A stretch of DNA of 64,000 bases, from NCBI RefSeq assembly GCF_015627125.1, contig NZ_VTDO01000010.1:18043-82042 (forward strand), written 5' to 3'. The position numbers were made by a program, and so were the translations under genes. The stretch's first letter is position 1. Each line of letters opens with the position of its first letter. A model generated the notes under the pieces. The model was given only the letters and a program-made list of their open reading frames with translations. It was not told the origin of the DNA and ran no database searches. This document shows, one piece after another, positions 57,264 to 64,000 of the stretch. Source of the stretch: Acinetobacter rathckeae (GTDB lineage: Bacteria; Pseudomonadota; Gammaproteobacteria; Pseudomonadales; Moraxellaceae).

Positions 57264-57303
57264 TTACAACACCCCTTAAATAAAAAATATAATAGATATA
57301 TCT
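57264..57303 (+). promoter_or_regulatory. Promoter and operator of the PadR-ferric reductase gene
   Basis: -35-like TTACAA (57264-57269), 18-bp spacer, consensus -10 TATAAT (57288-57293), directly followed by the inverted repeat AGATATATCT (57294-57303). The operator-like site overlaps the expected transcription start. Autoregulation by the PadR domain of the same protein is inferred. Confidence 0.55.
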
Positions 57304-57321
57304 TTTTAATTTATATTCATT

Positions 57322-58593
57322 ATGAAAACTAAATCATCTCATCATGGTTTTGGCCGTGGTGGCCTACGCTGGGTCGTTCTATCACTCATTCAGCAAAAAC
57401 CTCAACACGGTTACGACCTAATCAAAACCATTCAACATATGACGCAAGGTACCTATACCCCGAGTGCAGGTGTGTTATATCCACTACTAAACGACTTGGT
57501 TGAAAAACAACTGGTTATTAGCGAGCCTGATGCAAACGATGGACGTAAACGCAGTTATCACATCACCCCCTTAGGCGAACAAATTGCAAATGTTTATCAG
57601 CCAGAAGTGGATGAACTACTCCATAAAATACAACAGCGTTCAAAGCAACCTTCTGTGTTGCTTGAGAAACTAGATCAAGTCAAACAAGACATGCGTCAAT
57701 TACTTTCTCAGCAAGAGCTCACCCATGCAGATGCAGAACTGTTGGCCAACAGCCTAGAGCAAACGAGAAAAACCATACAACATATTCAGCAGAGTAAAAC
57801 TATGCAAAATCAAGCGATTGTTCCCCCTCAAGAAAAACAGCCCTATCGGGTAAAACATCAACTCAAAGTACGTTGGGTGGAAGTACAACAAAAAGTACAA
57901 CTGTCACCTCATCTCTTACGCATTGTGTTTTATGGTGAAGATTTGGCGGACTTTACCAGTTTAGGCTTTGACGACCACGTAAAACTATTTTTTCCAGACC
58001 CAAATACAGGTGAAATACACGTACCTAACTTTGATAAAACCCAACCACCTACAGACATAAAAAAAATTGCGAGAGATTACACTCCTCGAGCCTTTGACCC
58101 ACAGCAAAAAACGCTGTGCATCGACTTTGTACTACACGAGGCAGGCCCTGCAACAGATTGGGCAAAACATTGCCAACTTGGTGAACGGCTTGTGATTGGT
58201 GGGCCACGTGGTTCAATGATTATTCCGCAGAGCTACAGCCAACACGTGTTTATTGGTGATGAAACGGCATTGCCTGCCATTGCACGGCGTTTAGAAGAAC
58301 TTCCTCAACACAGCAACGTACTGGCCTTTATTTTTGTGAATGATGAACATTCTAAAATTGAGCTCACACATTCAGAGCACTGTCAGGTGTTTTGGTTACA
58401 GCCAAGCCATCAACAAGCTTTGGCAGAACATATGTGGTCCAAAATAGATTGGACAGAGCATGACAGCTTTTTCTGGATTGCTTGCGAAGCCGAACAATCT
58501 CGTCAGTTAAAACAGACCCTTACAGCACAATACAGCATCGATAGCACGCAGATAAAAGCTGCAGGCTATTGGCAAAAACACACTTCTGTTTAA
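57322..58593 (+). CDS. PadR-type regulator fused to siderophore-interacting ferric reductase (YqjI-YqjH fusion)
   Basis: A 423-residue two-part protein. Residues 1-90 are a PadR winged helix-turn-helix (RWVVLSLIQQKPQHGYDLIK; PSAGVLYPLLNDLVE). Residues 95-160 form a helical dimerisation stretch. Residues 178-420 are a siderophore-interacting FAD domain (YTPRAFDPQQKTLCIDFVLHEAGPA core R-x-Y-T; GGPRGS; GDETALPAI). In E. coli these are two divergent genes, the Ni/Fe-responsive repressor YqjI and the ferric reductase YqjH. Unlike YqjI, the N-terminus here has only SHHGFGRGG in place of the long His-rich metal-binding extension. It would regulate itself and reduce ferric siderophores. Confidence 0.9.
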   Translation: MKTKSSHHGFGRGGLRWVVLSLIQQKPQHGYDLIKTIQHMTQGTYTPSAGVLYPLLNDLVEKQLVISEPDANDGRKRSYHITPLGEQIANVYQPEVDELLHKIQQRSKQPSVLLEKLDQVKQDMRQLLSQQELTHADAELLANSLEQTRKTIQHIQQSKTMQNQAIVPPQEKQPYRVKHQLKVRWVEVQQKVQLSPHLLRIVFYGEDLADFTSLGFDDHVKLFFPDPNTGEIHVPNFDKTQPPTDIKKIARDYTPRAFDPQQKTLCIDFVLHEAGPATDWAKHCQLGERLVIGGPRGSMIIPQSYSQHVFIGDETALPAIARRLEELPQHSNVLAFIFVNDEHSKIELTHSEHCQVFWLQPSHQQALAEHMWSKIDWTEHDSFFWIACEAEQSRQLKQTLTAQYSIDSTQIKAAGYWQKHTSV

Positions 58594-58611
58594 ATGATTT
58601 GAGTACATCAT

Positions 58612-59790
58612 ATGCAACAAAAACCGTACACCACCACATGGCTTTGCGTACTGGCAACACTCACTGCACTTGGGCCTTTTTCTATAGATATGTATTTGTC
58701 TGCCCTACCCAGTATGGCAACTGACCTACATGTCACGACATCTAACATTGCAAGCACACTACCTGCTTACTTTATGGGTTTGGCCTTTGGCCAGCTCATT
58801 TACGGGCCGATCACCGACCACTTTGGACGTAGAAAACCACTCTTTATTGGCTTGGCCTTGTATATTATTGCCAGTTTAGTCTGTGTCTTTGCCACACAAC
58901 TCGAAGTCCTTTTTATATCCCGAGTCGCTCAAGCACTTGGTGGCTGTGTAGGTGTGGTGGTTGCACGCTCTGCTATTCGTGACTGCTTAGAAGGTGCAGA
59001 GGCTGCACAAGCATTTTCATCGCTTATGGCCGTACAAGGCCTTGCACCTGTACTTGCACCACTCTTTGGTAGTGTGGTGTTGGCTTACTTTGAATGGCGT
59101 GCCATTTTTGGGGCTCTGTTTGCATTAGGGGCGATTGCATTGATTTTGTCTTGGTTTCAATTTCCCGAAACCCTCCCTCCTGCACGCCGAAAAAAACACA
59201 CCTTTACTTCTGCATTAAAAGGCTATGCTGAACTAGCAAAAGATCAAAGCTTTATTGTACCTGCTGTTGCCAGCGGTCTACTTATGGGACTTATGTTTAC
59301 CTATATCAATAGTGCATCTGAGCTCTTTATAGAACAACTTCATACTTCTACAGGGCTATTTTCCGTGTTATTTTCAATCAATGCATTTGGTTTAGTCATT
59401 GTGGCAAACATGAATCGTGTTTTGAGTAAAAAATATTTGCCATTACAACTACTGAAATTTGGTGCAGCGGTACAACTTATAGCGACCTTATTTTTACTTG
59501 CCATTGCATTTTTAGGTTTTGTTTCTATAACCACACTCATGCTTGGATTATTTTTTATGGTGGCTTGTGTTGGTTTTGTTGCACCTAATGCCACTGTACT
59601 TGCTTTAGCAAGCCAAGGGCAACGTGCAGGTCAGGCCAGTGCATTACTTGGTGCATTACAGTTCTTTTTTGGCCTAATCTCTGGAGCGATCTTGGCTATA
59701 TTACCACTAGACCTTATGCATGACATGACCCTAGTGATGCTTACATACTGTGTGATTGGCATTATGCTTATTTGGAAGATTCGAGGGTAA
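58612..59790 (+). CDS. Bcr/CflA family multidrug efflux MFS transporter
   Basis: A 392-residue, 12-helix exporter. The family opening GPFSIDMYLSALPSMA is at residues 21-36, MFS motif A is YGPITDHFGRRKPLFIG, and ARSAIRDCLEG matches the Bcr/CflA signature (R-A-x-x-R-D). Proton-driven export of drugs such as bicyclomycin or chloramphenicol, or of cysteine, is known in the family. It starts 18 bp after the fusion gene and could be co-transcribed. A weak hairpin (59809-59841) follows. Confidence 0.9.
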   Translation: MQQKPYTTTWLCVLATLTALGPFSIDMYLSALPSMATDLHVTTSNIASTLPAYFMGLAFGQLIYGPITDHFGRRKPLFIGLALYIIASLVCVFATQLEVLFISRVAQALGGCVGVVVARSAIRDCLEGAEAAQAFSSLMAVQGLAPVLAPLFGSVVLAYFEWRAIFGALFALGAIALILSWFQFPETLPPARRKKHTFTSALKGYAELAKDQSFIVPAVASGLLMGLMFTYINSASELFIEQLHTSTGLFSVLFSINAFGLVIVANMNRVLSKKYLPLQLLKFGAAVQLIATLFLLAIAFLGFVSITTLMLGLFFMVACVGFVAPNATVLALASQGQRAGQASALLGALQFFFGLISGAILAILPLDLMHDMTLVMLTYCVIGIMLIWKIRG

Positions 59791-59808
59791 CTGCTTCTTA
59801 AACAAAAA

Positions 59809-59841
59809 ACAGTAACTTAAAAATCAACCTTTCTAAGTTAC
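59809..59841 (+). terminator. Hairpin after the Bcr/CflA gene
   Basis: Stem AGTAACTTA / TAAGTTACT with a 14-base loop, no clear T-run. It lies at the boundary between the efflux gene and the AT-rich polysaccharide genes. Confidence 0.5.
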
Positions 59842-59921
59842 TACTATAAATTTATCACAAAGTATTTGAACTTCTAAAAAAAGGCTTTAGTATACATTTG
59901 ATATTTAAGTTATTATGAAAA

Positions 59922-61346
59922 ATGATGTCTAGCATGATAAAAAGTAACGATTTAAAAAAAAATTTAAGATCCAGCATTCTTATTGTATCTGATTTACTCT
60001 CAATGCTTTTTCCCTTTATCGTATTAATTGGTTTAAGTAAAGAATATGCGAGCTTCCTCTCCTCATCAGAACAATACGTTTACCTATACACACATCTTAT
60101 TATTACACTCTTAGCAATAATATCTTTTAGTGTATATTTAAAGCACTATAGTACTAGAAAATCTTTTTGGTACGAATTAAAGGAGATCTGTTCAACTTTA
60201 ATCGGTCTTGCTTTTATAGAAGTTGCTCTATTAAAAATTTTAAATATTGAAACCCTATGGCTAAATATCTTACTAAGCTGGGCTTCGACGATTATACTAT
60301 TTACAGTTTTTCGCATAGCAACTAAAAAAATACTATCTATTATAAAAGTATGGCAACAAAATGTCGTAATTATTGGCTCTGACCAAACTGCTGTAGATGT
60401 TTATGACACTTTTTCAAACGACAAAAACTTTGGCTTTAACGTTGAAAACTTTATAAGCATAAGCCCAACTAAACTGAACAATATTAATAATATTCCCATA
60501 CTTAATGTCCAACCTAACGAAATAGAATTTAATCAACAAACAACTTTTATTATTGCATGTGAAAACCATGAAATAGAGATTGCAAACGAATGGCTTAGAG
60601 AATTAATCTGTCGTGGATACCAAAATATTTTTAGTGTTCCAACACTAAAAGAGTTACCACTGGATCAAACTCATATATCCTTTGCGTTTGGTCAGCATAC
60701 GATGTTGCTACAAATACAACAAAGTATATCTAAACCACTTTCTACTTTATTAAAACGTATTTTTGATATTGTGATTACAAGCCTTATATTAACCATGATT
60801 AGTCCAATTCTTGTCATATTATATTTAAAAGTTCGTAAAGATGGTGGACCTGCTTTTTATGGGCACGAACGTGTTGGACAATTTGGTAAGAAGTTTGATT
60901 GCTATAAATTTAGATCAATGAAAACCAATTCAAAAGAGCTATTAGAAGAGCTACTTGCAAAAGATGAAAATGCAAGACAAGAGTGGGAAACTCACTTTAA
61001 GTTAAAAAATGACCCACGTGTTACTAAAATTGGTGCACTTCTAAGAAAAACATCTTTAGATGAGTTACCCCAACTGTTTAACGTGTTACGTGGCGATATG
61101 AGTTTAGTTGGCCCTCGACCAATCACTGAAATAGAACTACAACGCTATGAAAAAGATGTAAGCTATTATTACTTAGCCAAACCAGGTATTACAGGGCTTT
61201 GGCAAGTGAGTGGTCGCAGTGAAATAGACTATGTTACCCGTGTAAAATACGATACATGGTACGTTAAAAATTGGTCTTTATGGAATGACTTTGTTATTTT
61301 ACTAAAAACAGTTAAGGTCGTGTTAGCTAGAGATGGAGCATATTAA
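59922..61346 (+). CDS. Undecaprenyl-phosphate sugar phosphotransferase (WbaP/WcaJ type)
   Basis: A 474-residue inner-membrane enzyme that starts capsule, exopolysaccharide or O-unit synthesis by moving a sugar-1-phosphate onto undecaprenyl phosphate. Four or five N-terminal helices lie in residues 15-140, a Rossmann-like middle domain (VVIIGSDQTAVDVYDTF) follows, and the catalytic domain is at the end: KRIFDIVITSLILTMISP, KFRSMKTNS, LRKTSLDELPQLFNVLRGDM and SLVGPRP. The initiating sugar (Gal or Glc) cannot be decided. The gene is AT-rich compared with its left-hand neighbours. Two adjacent ATGs (59922, 59925) lack a strong ribosome site. Confidence 0.92.
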   Translation: MMSSMIKSNDLKKNLRSSILIVSDLLSMLFPFIVLIGLSKEYASFLSSSEQYVYLYTHLIITLLAIISFSVYLKHYSTRKSFWYELKEICSTLIGLAFIEVALLKILNIETLWLNILLSWASTIILFTVFRIATKKILSIIKVWQQNVVIIGSDQTAVDVYDTFSNDKNFGFNVENFISISPTKLNNINNIPILNVQPNEIEFNQQTTFIIACENHEIEIANEWLRELICRGYQNIFSVPTLKELPLDQTHISFAFGQHTMLLQIQQSISKPLSTLLKRIFDIVITSLILTMISPILVILYLKVRKDGGPAFYGHERVGQFGKKFDCYKFRSMKTNSKELLEELLAKDENARQEWETHFKLKNDPRVTKIGALLRKTSLDELPQLFNVLRGDMSLVGPRPITEIELQRYEKDVSYYYLAKPGITGLWQVSGRSEIDYVTRVKYDTWYVKNWSLWNDFVILLKTVKVVLARDGAY

Positions 61347-61347
61347 C

Positions 61348-62154
61348 ATGCAACGAAAAACAATTGCATCTATCGTCATTTATAAACATGATTACGAAGA
61401 GTTAGAACCGACACTCAACTCTCTTATTCACTCACCAGATATTGATAAAATCATTTTAGTTGATAATGACCAAAGTACTTGGGCGAATACGAGTCTTCAT
61501 GAAAAGATTCATTATATAAAATCAGAAGGTAATTTTGGTTTTGGCTATGGACATAATAAAGCCATCAAAGCATTTGCCGAAGAAGCTGACTTTTTCATTA
61601 TATGCAATCCAGATATTGCATTTGAAAAAGAACAACTAAAAAATCTACTTAACTACGCTGAAAGTAGCTCGAAAGGTCTGTTCTTACCTAAAATTATAAA
61701 AGGTGATGGTTCTAACCAACAAGGTGCACGACTATTACCTACTCCACTCAATTTATTTGCCAGAAGGTTTTCACCAAAACTTGCTGAAAAACTTGACAAG
61801 AAATATCTTCTTGAAAGCTTTAAAGAAGATAAGCCAATAGAAGTCCCAAACCTCATTGGCTGTTTTTTAGTGTTTAAAAGTAAGGCACTCATTGAGCTAA
61901 ATGGTTTTGATGAAAGGTTCTTCATGTATATGGAAGACATAGACCTATCAAGACGTTGCTATGAAAAGTTTGGGGCAGTGTATTACCCCTTAGCTCATGT
62001 AACACATCTACATGAGCAGGGATCATACAAAAATCCAGTACTACTCAAAGCACATATTAAAAGTGCTATTCAGTATTTCAACAAATGGGGTTGGGCTATT
62101 GATTCTAGAAGAAATAAAATTAACAAAAACTGTTTAAAGCAAGTAGAAAGATAA
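61348..62154 (+). CDS. Family 2 glycosyltransferase (rhamnosyltransferase-like)
   Basis: A 268-residue GT-A enzyme. The opening IASIVIYKHDYEELEPTL, the DXD-type stretch IICNPDIAF near residue 92, and the acceptor region MYMEDIDLSRRCYEKFG with LAHVTHLHEQGS are typical of the WbbL/RfbF rhamnosyltransferase branch. The ATG at 61348 is preferred: it follows the previous stop by one base, with GGAG nine bases upstream. The alternative at 61333 would overlap the phosphotransferase gene by 14 bp. The two genes are coupled. Confidence 0.87.
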   Translation: MQRKTIASIVIYKHDYEELEPTLNSLIHSPDIDKIILVDNDQSTWANTSLHEKIHYIKSEGNFGFGYGHNKAIKAFAEEADFFIICNPDIAFEKEQLKNLLNYAESSSKGLFLPKIIKGDGSNQQGARLLPTPLNLFARRFSPKLAEKLDKKYLLESFKEDKPIEVPNLIGCFLVFKSKALIELNGFDERFFMYMEDIDLSRRCYEKFGAVYYPLAHVTHLHEQGSYKNPVLLKAHIKSAIQYFNKWGWAIDSRRNKINKNCLKQVER

Positions 62155-62160
62155 ATTATA

Positions 62161-62199
62161 TAGAGAGCTATAAAAATATTTATAAAGTATAGCTCTCTA
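62161..62199. terminator. Hairpin between convergent glycosyltransferase genes
   Basis: A 12-bp stem (TAGAGAGCTATA / TATAGCTCTCTA) with a 15-base AT-rich loop, between the stops of the genes at 62154 and 62211. T-runs are weak. Confidence 0.7.
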
Positions 62200-62210
62200 A
62201 TTACAATATA

Positions 62211-62963
62211 TTATTCTTTAAAATTCTTATAATTATTAACAAAATCATCTAAACCAACTGCTTTATATTTTTCTATGTCTCTTTCAAGTAAATTAAATTG
62301 TTGTGAGTAGTATGGCCCCGCAGCATGAAAACATTTATGCTCTTTTATAATACCAGAGCCTTTTCCCAATAATTTAAATAAATTCTGTAATGCACCATCT
62401 TCACCTGATTTCATACTTATTGGCATTAAATTAAATAACCAAGAAATTTTTTTAAAATCATTGCTTCTGAAACCTGAACACCATCCTCCAGTCGGCCCTT
62501 TTTCAACAACTAACTTATCAATATTTACCTCTTTATAATGAGAAATATCTGGTTTAGCACCATTTGTATGTTCATTCTGAATCACATTCAGTGCAAGAAA
62601 CCCAAACTTAGTAAAACTTTCAAGATATTGAATAAAAATTTCATCTACATTTTCAGGGAAAGCGAGAACATCATCATCAAACTCTACAATTATATCGGCT
62701 ATGGATGCTAACTTAAAAAGTTTCTTATATGCTTTTAATCTCAAATTCACTTCTGAAAAGTGACAGATAATTTCAATATTTGAACTATAATTATTATAAA
62801 AAGCACTAATAACTTCTTTTGTATTATCTGTAGATGCGTTATCAAATATAATTATATTACAATACTCTTTATTTTTAATTGAAGAATACAACTCAATTAA
62901 AGATCTTTCAAGCATTTGACTACGGTTCCAAGTCAAAACAACAAAGCTAATTTTTTTATTCAT
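62211..62963 (-). CDS. Family 2 glycosyltransferase
   Basis: A 250-residue GT-A enzyme. Opening SFVVLTWNRSQMLERSLIEL, then IIFDNASTDNTKEVI, the DDD metal motif VEFDDDVLAF near residue 96, and a late SGEDGALQNLF that would contact the acceptor. The sugar and acceptor are unknown. It starts 7 bp after the upstream family 2 gene on the same strand, so the pair is co-transcribed leftward, opposite to the phosphotransferase operon. The gene is very AT-rich. Confidence 0.85.
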   Translation of the reverse strand: MNKKISFVVLTWNRSQMLERSLIELYSSIKNKEYCNIIIFDNASTDNTKEVISAFYNNYSSNIEIICHFSEVNLRLKAYKKLFKLASIADIIVEFDDDVLAFPENVDEIFIQYLESFTKFGFLALNVIQNEHTNGAKPDISHYKEVNIDKLVVEKGPTGGWCSGFRSNDFKKISWLFNLMPISMKSGEDGALQNLFKLLGKGSGIIKEHKCFHAAGPYYSQQFNLLERDIEKYKAVGLDDFVNNYKNFKE

Positions 62964-62970
62964 TTAAATA

Positions 62971-63882
62971 CTAACCCTTTTTAACCAAATATTGCACACC
63001 ATCTTTGATACCTTTAAAGAAAGCTTTTATATAAGAAATTTTATTCTTAGAGTGTAGTAAAATAATAATTTGCTGTATTAAGTTTACAAAAATTTGTCTT
63101 GTAGGTACAATTTTAGGTATATGGGCTTCTTTAAACATATAGAAAGCATTTCTAGTTACAAAATATCGCCTGAATGGTGAATGTATTGGTGTATTAAAAA
63201 ATTTAAACTCAATAATACTATCTCCTACAGCATGCTTCATTACAGCGCGAGAGGAAATAAAGTTTTCATATCCTAAACTTTCAAAGCGAAAACACCACTC
63301 TGTATCTACATAATCAATAAAGTACGCTTCTCGCATTAATCCTACTTTTTTTATTGCATCTAATGAAGCCATAGAACCAGATGATATTAACAGTGTAGAA
63401 CGCATTGGTGTCGTAATATTAGATACATCTAATTTCTTACGATGACCACTAGAATAATCTATCGTTTTGTAAAAAAAGTTATAACGGCTATCAATGAATC
63501 TTGGTCCTATTAGTCCTACATTAATACCCTGACTCTCAATCTCTTTATAATCTTGCATCAAGTTGTTAATAAAATCTTCTGGGATAGCGCTATCTTGATC
63601 GAAGAAAATCAAATAGCTTAGGTTTCGTTGAAGAGCTAAATCAATAGCTACATTTTGTGCTTTTGCAATCCCATAATTACCATTTAACAATATCAACTCT
63701 AATTTTGTTGTACTTGAAACAGCTCCATCAAAAACCTGTAGATCTAAAATATTTTTTGAGCCATTATCTACAATAAAAACAGTTTTAACTTTTTGATTAG
63801 ATAAGCAATTCACCAATGAATATAGATTTTCTATATTGGGATTAAAAGTTACAATAACTGCGTTAAATTCATTATGGGTCAC
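62971..63882 (-). CDS. Family 2 glycosyltransferase (rhamnosyltransferase-like)
   Basis: A 303-residue enzyme. The N-terminal NAVIVTFNPNIENLYSLV, VFIVDNGSKN, the FDQDSAIPEDFI acidic motif near residue 94, and AYFIDYVDTEWCFR with a following GLGYENFISSRAVMKH-like region match RfbF/RhlC-type rhamnosyltransferases. It is the first of two leftward genes. The remaining 118 bp to the window edge are AT-rich and hold only its promoter region, so the rest of the surface-polysaccharide locus lies beyond the window. Confidence 0.85.
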   Translation of the reverse strand: MTHNEFNAVIVTFNPNIENLYSLVNCLSNQKVKTVFIVDNGSKNILDLQVFDGAVSSTTKLELILLNGNYGIAKAQNVAIDLALQRNLSYLIFFDQDSAIPEDFINNLMQDYKEIESQGINVGLIGPRFIDSRYNFFYKTIDYSSGHRKKLDVSNITTPMRSTLLISSGSMASLDAIKKVGLMREAYFIDYVDTEWCFRFESLGYENFISSRAVMKHAVGDSIIEFKFFNTPIHSPFRRYFVTRNAFYMFKEAHIPKIVPTRQIFVNLIQQIIILLHSKNKISYIKAFFKGIKDGVQYLVKKG

Positions 63883-64000
63883 AAAAATATTCCTAGAAAA
63901 TCATGTAAGTTAAATATTTTATCCATTGAGAAAAAATATATATAGGTAAAATATGGAGCTAAAATTATAGCAGTAACTACCTTATATACTCTTAGTATAC

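Overview
The window looks like a chromosomal segment of an Acinetobacter species (Moraxellaceae, Gammaproteobacteria). The case rests on an Omp33-36-type porin with a paralogue, the housekeeping set uvrA, ssb, prfB, recJ, pdxH, glmM and guaB with Acinetobacter-like sequences, a low G+C content judged by eye, and a fused PadR/siderophore-interacting ferric reductase. No rRNA, tRNA, CRISPR array or intact insertion sequence was recognised.

Layout. 1-907: 5' part of a flavin amine-oxidase-like protein whose C-terminus lies off the window. 908-6470: an AT-rich accessory block (LysE exporter, AzlCD exporter with an AraC regulator, DUF1275 membrane protein with a divergent AraC regulator) carrying two gene relics. 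It is bracketed by two copies of a ~70-bp direct repeat, so it reads as an acquired island. 6502-8208: four short genes of unknown function. 8256-10791: OprC-type copper receptor and a His-rich DUF2946 protein. 10925-17622: iron-siderophore uptake. One strand carries a TonB receptor, a GNAT acetyltransferase and two half-size YeeE/YedE-type transporters; the other carries a binding lipoprotein, a permease and an ATPase. 17617-22093: a PAP2 phosphatase/eptA/response regulator/histidine kinase operon for lipid A modification (polymyxin-resistance type). 22451-42286: mostly core genes (ssb, yajR, DUF475, tenA, glpM, uvrA, two porins, ion channel, dedA, prfB with its programmed frameshift, HAD phosphatase, recJ, pdxH, glmM, guaB). 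42560-43340: a manganese exporter of the GDT1/UPF0016 family behind a yybP-ykoY Mn2+ riboswitch. 43421-43630: a short ORF whose N-terminus matches type I-F Cas1, apparently the relic of a lost CRISPR-Cas system.

43909-55288 forms two convergent units. The plus strand has a fused permease-ATPase, a DUF1989 protein and a family-3 binding lipoprotein. The minus strand has GntR and LysR regulators, an NRAMP-fold transporter without the metal-binding motif, PxpA (LamB/YcsF), a DUF1445 protein, a fused PxpB-PxpC and a biotin carboxylase-BCCP protein. Together they look like uptake plus ATP- and biotin-dependent opening of 5-oxoproline or a related lactam or amide. This is the most promising candidate for an incompletely described system here.

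55493-59790 holds a frameshifted YddA/SbmA-type ABC transporter, the PadR-ferric reductase fusion behind an operator-like site, and a Bcr/CflA drug exporter. 59922 to the end is the start of a surface-polysaccharide locus: an initiating sugar-phosphate transferase and three family 2 glycosyltransferases, AT-rich and strand-switching.
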